Under the pieces are notes generated by a model. The model ran no database searches. It saw only the letters and a list, made by a program, of their open reading frames with translations, and was not told where the DNA came from. A DNA stretch of 64,000 nucleotides from Sedimenticola_A sp040506425. GTDB taxonomy: Bacteria; Pseudomonadota; Gammaproteobacteria; Chromatiales; Chromatiaceae. Every line of letters starts with the position of its first letter. The first letter of the stretch is position 1. Below are positions 16,939 to 25,266 of the stretch, in pieces. The position numbers were made by a program, and so were the translations under genes. The stretch is from NCBI GenBank assembly GCA_965224515.1, contig OZ245051.1, positions 744,001 through 808,000 on the forward strand, given 5' to 3'.

Positions 16939-18948
16939 TCAAGCTGGCGAGGTCATCAGGCCGATCAGCACCAGGGTAAGCAGGCCCAGACCGGTCATGA
17001 TCAGTACGGTTGTGATGAAAGAGGACGCCAGGTCAGCACGGCGCGAGGGACGCCTGACCAGGTGTTTGTCCAGCTCATCACTGGCAACCAGGCGCTCGTA
17101 TTCGAGACGGTGGTCGTGCTTGAACTCCTCGATGGGGATGGTACCGGTGAAGATAGTGGTACTCATCGGGAAGCGCTCAGGCCGGAAATGCACGTTAAAG
17201 AAGTGCACCGAGTTGAGGAAGATGGCTGCCAGCAACGCCTCTTCGGCATGGACCAGGGTAGCAATGTTGAACATCCAACCCGGCAGGATGATGGCTGTCG
17301 TCTCCGGCGCGAACAGCATGATACCGGATGATCCGATAATTGCCGCACCCCAGAAGGGGGCCCAGTAGTCGAACTTCTGCCAGTAGGTCCAGTGGTTGAA
17401 TTCGGGGCGGGGGCCGCGACCGAGGAACCACTTAAACATACCCTTCAGGTCATCCCAGTCCTTCCAGTTGGGCAGCATGGAAGTACTACCGAACCACTTG
17501 AAGGTATCGCGCTTGGCCCAGATGTTACTGATGGCGATGGCCAGGTGAACGACGAAGATACTCAACCAGATGACGGCAGCGGTACGATGGACGATACCCT
17601 CCATCTCTGTTCCGCCGAGGAACGTCACCACGGCCTTGGCCCAACCGGTATGTGCAAACAACAGGGTAGTACCCGTGAGAATCAGGGTCATGGTAGAGAT
17701 GGCGAACAGGCCGTGGATCCAGCGCCAAACTGCCGGGAAGCGGCGGAAGTAGACCACGTCGGGTTTATCCAGGTCTTCTATAAAGCCCTTGCCCTCCAGG
17801 CGCTCCCTTACTTCGCGGTAGAGCCAGAGCACCACGTGGACCCAGAAGAAGGCCATGACGGCAAAAATCAGCGTCTGCATGAAAATCTTGAAGAACCACA
17901 GGCCCGGGTAGTTTTCCCGGTCGTCTGCATCACCGTGGGGCCAGAAGGTCAGGAAGTTCTCATTGGCATCTTCATGGCAGACCCGGCAGTTTTCCAGGCG
18001 ATTGTTGGCATGGATCTCTGACGTCGGGTCATCTTCGCCCTTGATCTTGTGACTGCCGTGACAGTCGTGGCACTTGGCGGTATTGGTGTAGCCGAGCCGA
18101 TGCACTTGACCATGGTAGGAGTCGAAGTAAGTGCGCTGTGCCTCCTCATGGCAATCACCGCAATTTTTTGTGATTGCCAGCTTGGCCTGATCGGTGTCGG
18201 GGGAATTGATGTCATGGGTGGTGTGGCAGTCGGAGCAGACAGCGGATTCACTATTGCCCTCTTCCAGCACCGCCTTGCCGTGGTCAGACTCCCGGTACTC
18301 GTTGAGCTCCTTCTTGTGGCACTCGCCGCACACCTCGGGGTTCTTCAGACGGTGTTCGGACCTTTGCTTGCTACCAAGGGTGCCGATATCGTGGGCATCG
18401 TGGCAATCGTAGCAGGTGGCGTTTGTCTCCGACTGATCGTGCTTGTTGGGGAGGGCATGCACCGAATCATAGTAGGCATCGATGGTTTCCATCACGATAC
18501 CGAGGCGTTCGTACTTCTCTTCGGGATCGTTACGGTGTTTGTTCCAGGTCTCGCGATGGCACTCCACGCAGCCGACAACCACCTCGGGAGATTTGCGATG
18601 CGGCACCCGATCTATAGTGGCATGGCAGTTGGTACAGGACTGCTCACCGTGCACGCTCTCTTTGAATTTTTCCGGATCCGCGTAGATATCAACGACGGTG
18701 CCATCATCCCGGGTATCGGTCTTCTCCTGCACATCGCCATGGCACTTCAGGCAGCGTTCGTTGGGGATGATGCGCTTCCCTGAGACCGGATCGAAACCCG
18801 GGGGAGGTGCTTCGCCCAAAACGGTCAACTCATCCATTGCACTCTGAGCGGTCATCTCACTCATTGCACTCTGAGCGGGAGTGAAGAAACAGAGGGTGAA
18901 AAGAAAAACGAAAAGACAGGCAGGCGATCTTGGCGCGATGTACTGCAT
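16939..18948 (-). CDS. Nonahaem c-type plus b-type membrane cytochrome (CbcL-like)
   Basis: 669 residues. A Sec signal (residues 1-28) is followed by a periplasmic domain with nine CxxCH sites at about residues 66, 105, 127, 179, 207, 238, 263, 293 and 321. A hydrophobic segment (about 350-375) and a FdnI/HydC-like b-type cytochrome domain follow, with candidate haem-ligating histidines in RWIHGLF, IVHRTAAVIWLSIFVVH and LVHAEEALLAAIFLNSVHF. A last membrane helix lies near the C-terminus. This is the domain order of Geobacter CbcL. Such a protein could exchange electrons between quinones and periplasmic carriers. It is the first gene of an operon with fccA and fccB, so a link from sulfide oxidation to the quinone pool is the natural inference. 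The name is by architecture only. Confidence 0.8.
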   Translation of the reverse strand: MQYIAPRSPACLFVFLFTLCFFTPAQSAMSEMTAQSAMDELTVLGEAPPPGFDPVSGKRIIPNERCLKCHGDVQEKTDTRDDGTVVDIYADPEKFKESVHGEQSCTNCHATIDRVPHRKSPEVVVGCVECHRETWNKHRNDPEEKYERLGIVMETIDAYYDSVHALPNKHDQSETNATCYDCHDAHDIGTLGSKQRSEHRLKNPEVCGECHKKELNEYRESDHGKAVLEEGNSESAVCSDCHTTHDINSPDTDQAKLAITKNCGDCHEEAQRTYFDSYHGQVHRLGYTNTAKCHDCHGSHKIKGEDDPTSEIHANNRLENCRVCHEDANENFLTFWPHGDADDRENYPGLWFFKIFMQTLIFAVMAFFWVHVVLWLYREVRERLEGKGFIEDLDKPDVVYFRRFPAVWRWIHGLFAISTMTLILTGTTLLFAHTGWAKAVVTFLGGTEMEGIVHRTAAVIWLSIFVVHLAIAISNIWAKRDTFKWFGSTSMLPNWKDWDDLKGMFKWFLGRGPRPEFNHWTYWQKFDYWAPFWGAAIIGSSGIMLFAPETTAIILPGWMFNIATLVHAEEALLAAIFLNSVHFFNVHFRPERFPMSTTIFTGTIPIEEFKHDHRLEYERLVASDELDKHLVRRPSRRADLASSFITTVLIMTGLGLLTLVLIGLMTSPA

Positions 18949-19297
18949 ATTTTTTTATCCTCGCGGGTTAGTGCACAACCGCTACAGCGAGGCTTAAACG
19001 TTCAATACGTCAAGAACGGAGCCAAAAAACGGGACTACAGTGCCAAACAAACCGATTATCTATGCAAATTGGGATGATCCTACCAGTATCCCCACAGGCC
19101 AGCCCATCAAATCATTGACAATTCTCAATTAGAAAGAAATAAGGTGGCTTGTGTTGACCCCGATCAAAAAGAGCATAATTTCGCGAAAAAAGTAATATTT
19201 AAATCACATGCCTGGCTTTCAATTATTTCACCAGATGCTAATATACGCCTCGGGATTGCAGATGTTTTCAATTTCAGATTGCCCGTAGGAGATCATA
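18949..19297. other. Promoter region of the fcc operon and of the 44-residue protein
   Basis: Divergent spacer of about 350 bases, AT-rich on its right half. An imperfect FNR-like sequence TTGACAATTCTCAA lies at 19115-19128, but both inner positions deviate from the FNR consensus. Nothing else is recognisable. Confidence 0.35.
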
Positions 19298-19432
19298 ATG
19301 AATGTAGCACCCGTCTTGATCATGGCATCAGCCGTATTCGTATTTGCTGTCGCAGCTTTGAGCATCGCCACCGTACTCGGTGTGGCCATGGGTCAGGCAC
19401 GAATTTTCTTTCAGAAGAAAAGCAAAGCCTGA
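19298..19432 (+). CDS. 44-residue single-span membrane protein
   Basis: ATG at 19298 is preceded by AGGAG with six-base spacing. The protein begins MNVAPVLIMASAVFVFAVAA, continues hydrophobic to about residue 32 and ends with a basic tail RIFFQKKSKA. This is one membrane helix with a positively charged C-terminal end, which would be cytoplasmic. A perfect 11-bp terminator hairpin lies 31 bases after the stop, making a compact monocistronic unit. I do not recognise the family. Small subunits of respiratory complexes have similar size, but no residue pattern identifies one. Confidence 0.7.
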   Translation: MNVAPVLIMASAVFVFAVAALSIATVLGVAMGQARIFFQKKSKA

Positions 19433-19463
19433 AGCCCATAGATTCCCATTCCGAAAATAGAGA

Positions 19464-19498
19464 CAGACCAGGGTTTCTCTCGCGAACACCCTGGTCTG
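19464..19498 (+). terminator. Terminator of the small membrane protein gene
   Basis: CAGACCAGGGT (19464-19474) pairs perfectly with ACCCTGGTCTG (19488-19498) around a 13-base loop, followed by the pyrimidine-rich CTCTCTGCTTTCTTC. Confidence 0.7.
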
Positions 19499-19629
19499 CT
19501 CTCTGCTTTCTTCGGCATGACTCGAATTGTTTCACCGTAAAAGCCCGATTGCCTCTATCTGCCTAGGAGGCCATCGCTGTAGATTCCCATTCATCCATCC
19601 AGGCCCGGCCTGCTGAATCGTAAGTGCAC

Positions 19630-19925
19630 CTACAAATATCCGATGTTTCGCTTCACCATTTCGCACAGCCCTATCAAGGCACGGGCATGACCGCCCTCTT
19701 TCTTGTATCTGCTGTAGTTGGAACGCAGAAAGTTCTGCAAAAGCCCTGTGATGAAGAACAGGCTACCGGGGAGGGGTAATGCTGATACCAGCACCCAGGG
19801 CTTGCTGAGCGCCTCACAGGGCACAAACAGGGCACAAACAGGGCAGCCATCTTGAACCAGCCATTATTCTTGATCTGATACCGATTACAAAAGGCCGCTG
19901 CGCTCCTTTCAGAAACACGGCTCAA
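19630..19925 (-). pseudogene. Frameshifted C-terminal gene remnant, family unknown
   Basis: Two minus-strand frames join into one continuous product if one copy of an 11-base direct repeat (19817-19838) is removed. The joined frame runs ...NNGWFKMAALFVPCEALSKP, then SALPLPGSLFFITGLLQNFL, and ends EGGHARALIGLCEMVKRNIG before the TAG at 19630. The look is that of the membrane-associated end of a transferase-type protein, perhaps a glycosyltransferase, but I cannot assign it. No credible 5' part is found upstream, where the DMT transporter gene begins on the other strand. Confidence 0.5.
19817..19845. repeat. 11-bp tandem repeat
   Basis: CAGGGCACAAA occurs twice in direct tandem (19817-19827 and 19828-19838), followed by a 7-base partial third copy. 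It lies inside the remnant described above and accounts for its frameshift. Confidence 0.85.
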
Positions 19926-19965
19926 GACTTATAGTCCACCTGTAATAATCATAAAGATACCAACA

Positions 19966-20847
19966 ATGACGCCCCCACAAACCCGCCTGGCAACACTGGT
20001 GCCCTTTATCTTTGTGCTGCTCTGGAGCACCGGGTTTATCGGCGCCAAGTATGCACTGCCCTACATTGAGCCATTCAACCTGCTGTTCTACCGCATGCTG
20101 CTCAACCTGGTGGTTTTTGCGTTACTGATCAAGCTCTGGAATGCTCAACGCCTGTCGTCAATACAGATCGGCCATCAGATGGTGGTGGGACTGCTGGTTC
20201 ATGCCGGTTACCTGGGGGGTGTTTTTGCCGCCATCAAACTGCAGATGCCGGCCGGTATCACCGCCCTGCTGGTTGGCCTGCAGCCATTGTTGACCGCAAT
20301 TCTGGCCTGGACTGCCGGCAGTGAGCGCCTACGTCCCGTTCAGTGGACAGGGTTACTGCTGGGCATTGCAGGTATTGCCCTTGTGCTGCACGGTAACGGC
20401 AAGCTGGGACTGCTGGAGTTCAACATCTGGGCTTTTCTGGCAGCCTCTATAGCACTGGTTTCCATCTCTGCCGGCACCCTGTATCAGAAACGCTTCGGAG
20501 CGGGAACAGACCTCCTTAGCGGTTCATTCTTTCAATACCTGGCTACCGCGGTAGTGATGGGCGTGATGACATGGCAGTTTGAAAGCGGGGCCGTGGATTG
20601 GCAGTGGCCGCTGATTCTGTCTCTGACATGGCTGGTATTCGGCTTGTCGGTAGCTGCAATCCTATTGCTGCTGTTCATGATACGCGAGGGGGAATCCTCA
20701 CGTGTAGCAACTTACTTCTACCTGGTACCACCAACGACTGCATTCGAAGCATGGCTGCTGTTTGGTGAAACATTCAGCATGGAGGCACTGGCTGGGGTAG
20801 CAATAACAGTTCTGGGCGTCTACCTGGTTCTAAAGCGTACCCGCTGA
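19966..20847 (+). CDS. EamA/DMT-family transporter
   Basis: 293 residues forming ten predicted membrane helices in two EamA halves. The N-terminal LWSTGFIGAKYALPYIEPF and MPAGITALLVGLQPLLTAIL are the usual first-half signatures; REGESSRVATYFYLVPPTTA and LAGVAITVLGVYLVLKR close the second half. Family members move amino acids, nucleobases or other metabolites out of the cell; the substrate cannot be told from the sequence. It converges with yjbQ, their stops six bases apart. Confidence 0.85.
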   Translation: MTPPQTRLATLVPFIFVLLWSTGFIGAKYALPYIEPFNLLFYRMLLNLVVFALLIKLWNAQRLSSIQIGHQMVVGLLVHAGYLGGVFAAIKLQMPAGITALLVGLQPLLTAILAWTAGSERLRPVQWTGLLLGIAGIALVLHGNGKLGLLEFNIWAFLAASIALVSISAGTLYQKRFGAGTDLLSGSFFQYLATAVVMGVMTWQFESGAVDWQWPLILSLTWLVFGLSVAAILLLLFMIREGESSRVATYFYLVPPTTAFEAWLLFGETFSMEALAGVAITVLGVYLVLKRTR

Positions 20848-20853
20848 TCAATC

Positions 20854-21297
20854 TCAATCAGTACCAATAACCTGCACAGCTAGTGTACGTTCTCTCGGGC
20901 CATCCATTTCCAGCAACAGTATGGACTGGTAACGGCCAAGAGCCGGTTTTCCCTGATGTACCGTTACCACCTCACTATTCCCAAGCATCATAGCTATCAG
21001 GTGCGAGTGGGCATTCTCAGGTTCATCGGGTGGAATATTGACTCTAAGATGCAGATCGTTGTGCTTGTAAGAGCCTTCAGAAGGCGCGAGTTTCAAGAAA
21101 AAGTCCCGGATGTCCTCGAATAGGCGCTCTTCGTTCTCATTCACAGAAAGTGCGCACGTAGTATGCATGGAGGTTATGGTTACCATTCCCTCTGATACAC
21201 CCGACTGCCTAACCACATCACGGACATTTTCTGAAATATCAGACACCCCAAATGATTTACCCGTGGTGACCCCTATCTCTTTGTAATAGCTCAACAT
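20854..21297 (-). CDS. yjbQ: YjbQ / UPF0047 family protein (secondary thiamine-phosphate synthase-type)
   Basis: 147 residues with the conserved features of the UPF0047 family: SMHTTCALSVNENE, a histidine-rich HNDLHLRVN and AHSHLIAMMLG, and the C-terminal GRYQSILLLEMDGPRERTLAVQV. E. coli YjbQ shows weak thiamine-phosphate synthase activity, but its physiological role is unsettled. It is a single gene on the minus strand. Confidence 0.9.
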   Translation of the reverse strand: MLSYYKEIGVTTGKSFGVSDISENVRDVVRQSGVSEGMVTITSMHTTCALSVNENEERLFEDIRDFFLKLAPSEGSYKHNDLHLRVNIPPDEPENAHSHLIAMMLGNSEVVTVHQGKPALGRYQSILLLEMDGPRERTLAVQVIGTD

Positions 21298-21422
21298 CTG
21301 TAATTACTAATTCATAGCCCAACAGTTACAAATACTTAAATCCCGCCCATCTCAATTTCAGCAAAGACTGACCGCGTCTTAGCTGAAGAAAGAGGGGTTG
21401 GGGATACGGGAAAGTCCCGGGC

Positions 21423-22592
21423 TTACAGGCTTATCTCCTGCATATCATCAAGCCAGCCCGCCTTGTCATCCAGCTGCATGATCTTTATCTGGCTCGCCTC
21501 ATGGGGTTTTTCAGGCCTGGAGTGGATGTGCTTCAGGATCAGCTTGTCATCGACTCTGCCGCATATCTCGATTTTCCCGATGTCGTGACCCATGATGAAT
21601 TTGAAGCGCTTGGCGTAACCGTCGAGTCTCTCTTTGGCTTTGTCGACAATATCCACACCTGTTTTCAAAGGCACCTGGAAATGGTGCCTGACACGTGAAA
21701 CAGGCATGCACTGGTAGAGGTAGTAGGGATTAACGCCAATCTTGACCAGGCCATTCATCAGGGCTTCTATCTCTTCTACGCTATCGTTTACCCCCTTCAG
21801 GAATACCGCCTGGTTGTTAACGGTAACGCCGGCTTCGCGTATTCTGAGCACCGCCTCTTTTGCCACATCAGTTATCTCACTCACATGATTGAAGTGGGTG
21901 GGCAGGTAAAGGGTTTTGTGTTTATTGAATTCCTTGAAGGTATCCAGCAGTTCATCGTCGAAGAACCGCATCGGATAAACCACGGGGGTTCTGGTACCGA
22001 TCCGAACGTAATTGACATGCTCGATATCAACCAGGCTTTCAAGAATCTTTTTGATCCTGCGAGTATTGATTAATAGTGGGTCACCACCGGAGATAATGAC
22101 ATTGGTAATCTCCTTGTGCTCCCGGATGTACTCAGCGGCACGCTGGAAATTCTCGACGGTCTTATCATTTGGCAGTCCGACAATCGCCTTTCTGAAGCAA
22201 TGCCTGCAATACATGGAGCAGTAGTCAGTGGCCACAACCAGCGCCGAGTAGGGATACTTGTGCAGGATGCCATTTCCCTTGTTGTGCTTGTCATCACCGT
22301 AAGGGTCCTGGGTGGTTTCACCCATTGAACCCGCGACCACCATCTCCTCCTTACTGGGAAGTGCGAGCTTTCTGATTGCATCTCTTTCGCTGCTTTCATC
22401 GATGAGGCTCAGATAATATCTTGGGATATTCATCGGGTGGTTATCCACCACCTCTCTCAGAGTTTTCTCCTCATCTTCAGACAGATCGATGTACTGTTTG
22501 AGCGAGTCGATTGAGTTGATGTTGTTCTTCAACTCTTTCTGCCAATCGATTTCAGTCCAGTCTATATTTTTTAACTCAGAGAGTTCAGTCAT
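21423..22592 (-). CDS. KamA-family radical SAM aminomutase, substrate uncertain
   Basis: 389 residues. The radical SAM cluster motif CSMYCRHC has C125, C129 and C132; SGGDPLL (168-174) is the SAM-binding motif; K340 in GHDIGKIEI aligns with the PLP-binding lysine of lysine 2,3-aminomutase. The two aspartates that hold the lysine side-chain amine in the clostridial enzyme (Asp293 and Asp330) are not kept: the first position is M296 in YQCMPVS, and the loop bearing the second is two residues shorter. A beta-amino acid product other than beta-lysine is therefore likely. The MarR gene divergent from it may regulate it. No ablB-type acetyltransferase is adjacent. Confidence 0.8.
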   Translation of the reverse strand: MTELSELKNIDWTEIDWQKELKNNINSIDSLKQYIDLSEDEEKTLREVVDNHPMNIPRYYLSLIDESSERDAIRKLALPSKEEMVVAGSMGETTQDPYGDDKHNKGNGILHKYPYSALVVATDYCSMYCRHCFRKAIVGLPNDKTVENFQRAAEYIREHKEITNVIISGGDPLLINTRRIKKILESLVDIEHVNYVRIGTRTPVVYPMRFFDDELLDTFKEFNKHKTLYLPTHFNHVSEITDVAKEAVLRIREAGVTVNNQAVFLKGVNDSVEEIEALMNGLVKIGVNPYYLYQCMPVSRVRHHFQVPLKTGVDIVDKAKERLDGYAKRFKFIMGHDIGKIEICGRVDDKLILKHIHSRPEKPHEASQIKIMQLDDKAGWLDDMQEISL

Positions 22593-22928
22593 TTAAATCA
22601 GCCATGGTTTCATTGATTTGCGACAACAGCGCCAGGCTCAATAACTGATCGTATTCGGTGACAACCATGAGAATCCCCGGAATGGGGAGTGGTGTTGACT
22701 CAGTTGGTAGCCCACTTGAGCGGCTATCCACCTGGGGGCTGGAGGGGCGTCTTATCTATATGAAATATCTGTTGGCACAAACCATAATAGTTAGAAGAAT
22801 AAATATTAGTGTACTAAGTATATTTCCATGAGTCAAAGATGAGGCGTTGCTCATCACCAAAAATCCGGTTCGTTAACGTATAATGACCTAAAGTCGTAAG
22901 TTTTATAGCCAAAATAGAGAAAACAAGC
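22593..22928. other. Divergent promoter region of kamA-like and marR genes
   Basis: AT-rich spacer of 336 bases. A perfect -10 hexamer TATAAT lies at 22879-22884, in the right position for marR transcription, but without a good -35 at standard spacing. TTAGTGTACTAA (two 5-bp arms) near 22806 could be a MarR-type half-conserved site. Both assignments are weak. Confidence 0.35.
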
Positions 22929-23420
22929 ATGCAAACCCACGATCAGGTGCTGATTGCCTTGCGGCAGATCATTCGAGCTATTGATTTGCACTCAAAGAAA
23001 CTGGAGCGTGAATCCGGTCTAACTGGCCCTCAGCTGTTATTAATGCAGATAATTCAAGAAGAGGGGCCGGTCACATCCAGCGTACTCGCACGCTCGGTCA
23101 GTCTCAGCCAGGCAACCGTGACCACAATCCTCGATCGTCTTGAGAAAAAGGCCTACCTGACACGTGAGCGTGACAGTAAAGACAAGAGGAAGGTATGGAT
23201 CAGTCTGTCTGATGCCGGCAAGCAAGTGATCGAAAGTGCTCCAGCCCTGTTGCAGGACGGCTTCATCAAGTCGTTTGGCCAGTTGAAGGAGTGGGAGCAG
23301 TCTCTTCTGCTATCGTCTCTGCAGCGGATCGCATCGATGATGCAGGCCAGTGACCTCGAAGCTTCCCCGGTACTGGATTCAAGTGAGGAGCGTCTGGTCA
23401 AAATCGAAGAAAGCAAATAG
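22929..23420 (+). CDS. MarR-family transcriptional regulator
   Basis: 163 residues. The winged helix spans about 30-100: GLTGPQLLLMQIIQEEGPVT, then the recognition helix region SLSQATVTTILDRLEKKAYL and the wing RERDSKDKRKVWISLSDAGK. The family acts as dimers binding short palindromes and usually represses the divergent gene, here the KamA-family aminomutase. The resemblance of this divergent layout to MarR-type regulators of osmolyte synthesis (EctR) is suggestive only. Confidence 0.85.
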   Translation: MQTHDQVLIALRQIIRAIDLHSKKLERESGLTGPQLLLMQIIQEEGPVTSSVLARSVSLSQATVTTILDRLEKKAYLTRERDSKDKRKVWISLSDAGKQVIESAPALLQDGFIKSFGQLKEWEQSLLLSSLQRIASMMQASDLEASPVLDSSEERLVKIEESK

Positions 23421-23540
23421 GCTTTGAACCAGGCCCCGCCTGTATACCTGTAAATGCCTTCCTGCAAAGCACTGGTGTGATTTCCGGGGTGACTGGCAAT
23501 CACCCCGCACTCAAGATCCCTCTTTCCGGTATTGAATGGT

Positions 23541-24572
23541 TTACTGAAGCTGCCAGCTGAGTATCTCACCCGCCAGCAAAGGAGTGACCGTGCTCTTGCC
23601 GAAGCGATAAGTGCGGGGGATCTCCCACTCTTTCTTTATCAAGGTAATTGTTGAACTGTTTCTTGGGAGATTATAAAAGTCCGCACCATGGAACGATGCA
23701 AAACCCTCAAGCTTATCCAGCGCACCTGCCTGCTCAAATACCAGTGCATAAAGCTCTATTGCTGCATGGCCTGAAAATATTCCCGCACAGCCGCAACCAC
23801 TCTCTTTGGCTTTAGTTGCATGCGGGGCACTGTCAGTACCCAGAAAATACTTTTGAGAGCCTGATGTTGCCGCCTCCACAAGACGTTCACGGTGCTTTTC
23901 CCGTTTCAGAACAGGCAAGCAGTAGTAATGAGGACGTATCCCGCCTTTAAAGATCTCATTTCGATTGTAGAGCAGGTGTTGCGGTGTAATTGTCGCAGCA
24001 ACATTATCGCCAGCTGCTTCAACAAAATCAGCCATATCTGCCGTGGTAATGTGTTCAGAAACAACCCTGAGATCGGGTATATCATGAAGCAACGGCTTCA
24101 AGACAGTTTCCAGAAATTCGGCTTCCCGATCAAAGATATCCACCTGCTGAGAGGTGACTTCACCGTGGACAAGCAACGGCATACCGAGTTGAGCCATCTC
24201 TTTAAGAGCGGGGTAAACCTTGTGTATATTCGTCACACCTGAATCAGAGTTTGTGGTTGCCCCGGCCGGATAGAATTTAACCGCAAAAACTTTTCCACTC
24301 TCATGGGCTCTCGCTATCTCTTCGGGTGTAGTCCTGTCTGTCAGGTAGAGCGTCATCAGTGGCTGAAAATCACTGCCGGGCTCAAGCACCTCTTCGATTC
24401 TGGCATAGTAGGCCAGGGCATCATCCGTGGTAGCAACAGGAGGTTTCAGATTGGGCATGACGATCGCGCGACCAAAGCGCCTCGCGTGCAAGGGAACAAT
24501 ATCTGCCAGTACGTCGCCATCGCGAAAGTGAACGTGCCAGTCATCAGGCCGGATAATACTCAGAGATTCCAT
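23541..24572 (-). CDS. pyrC: Dihydroorotase
   Basis: Catalyses ring closure of carbamoyl aspartate in pyrimidine synthesis. 343 residues from the ATG at 24572, supported by AGGAAG five bases upstream and by the normal length; a longer frame begins 36 bases earlier. Zinc and catalytic motifs seen are DDWHVHFRDG, the carboxylated lysine in FAVKFYPAG, LLVHGEV, the VVSEHITT histidine, and GTDSAPH. It is the last clearly core gene before the accessory region. Confidence 0.95.
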   Translation of the reverse strand: MESLSIIRPDDWHVHFRDGDVLADIVPLHARRFGRAIVMPNLKPPVATTDDALAYYARIEEVLEPGSDFQPLMTLYLTDRTTPEEIARAHESGKVFAVKFYPAGATTNSDSGVTNIHKVYPALKEMAQLGMPLLVHGEVTSQQVDIFDREAEFLETVLKPLLHDIPDLRVVSEHITTADMADFVEAAGDNVAATITPQHLLYNRNEIFKGGIRPHYYCLPVLKREKHRERLVEAATSGSQKYFLGTDSAPHATKAKESGCGCAGIFSGHAAIELYALVFEQAGALDKLEGFASFHGADFYNLPRNSSTITLIKKEWEIPRTYRFGKSTVTPLLAGEILSWQLQ

Positions 24573-24882
24573 AGTTCTTCCTAAAGCAGATAATAAACCC
24601 AGGTGCATGATACATCACAAGATGGCAATTGATGATTTGCGTTTAAACATTTTGATATTTTTTCTGCCTCATTCTCTAGCTCTGACATCATAAATTTGGG
24701 CGCTTCCCTACCACCTATTCTTTTCTCTTGGAACGGTATTTTAATAGATAAAGGCATTAATAACACATCTTGAATTCGGTATTTTCCAGCTCCATACGAA
24801 GTTCTTTTGTAACACCGACCAGGGATGATTTTGATCAGGTGCCCGGATGAGTGTGAAATACTCACCTCAAGACAGTTTTTAA
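24573..24882. other. AT-rich spacer between pyrC and the sulfotransferase pseudogene
   Basis: An open frame on the minus strand overlaps the start of pyrC but has no recognisable content and atypical composition. I see no gene, repeat or site that I can support. Confidence 0.4.
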
Positions 24883-25266
24883 TTAATTATCAGGTTGAGT
24901 CTGCACTAAGCCGGATAGCGCCCTTTCCCAAATCGATAAGTCAAAATTAAATCGCTCCGCAACAAACTCATATCTATCGGCCATCGACTATTGGAAGTTA
25001 CTGATATCGTCCGCCTTGTAGGTAAATGATTTTTTTGTCGAGTTGATTTTCAATGCGGCATCGAACGTCTGTTGCGGAAGATGTAGAAAGTCTGCCAGTT
25101 TGCGAATTTCCTGATCAGAAAAAAGGGTTTCAAAAAAGGCATAATGGAGCTCATCAAGGGAGAATACGCGGTCCAGCCTGCTGCAGGTCTGTGCATAGGA
25201 TAGGGCGAAATCAAGGTAAGCGGCGACGCATCGATGAGGATAGTCTACTAAAAATAGCAGCCAATA
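24883..25266 (-). pseudogene. Sulfotransferase C-terminal pseudogene with in-frame amber codon
   Basis: A continuous minus-strand frame of 128 codons without a start codon, interrupted by one in-frame TAG (24988-24990). It reads VDYPHRCVAAYLDFALSYAQ, then HYAFFETLFSDQEIRKLADF and FTYKADDISNFQ; after the TAG it continues SMADRYEFVAERFNFDLSIW to a TAA. The pattern (arginine-containing P-H-R segment, an F-x-E-x-L-F stretch, and a terminal Y-x-F-V-x-x-R-F segment) is typical of the second half of PAPS-dependent sulfotransferases. The 5' half is missing. Its left end overlaps, in another frame, the last codons of the intact sulfotransferase at 25211. Confidence 0.5.

Noticed and set aside
19115..19128. 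FNR-box-like TTGACAATTCTCAA upstream of the fcc operon
   Set aside because: The inner positions of both half-sites deviate from TTGAT/ATCAA and it is more than 160 bases from the gene start; too weak to list as a site.
24581..24865. 94-codon minus-strand frame overlapping the pyrC start
   Set aside because: Overlaps the pyrC ribosome-binding site, has no recognisable content and AT-rich random-looking composition.
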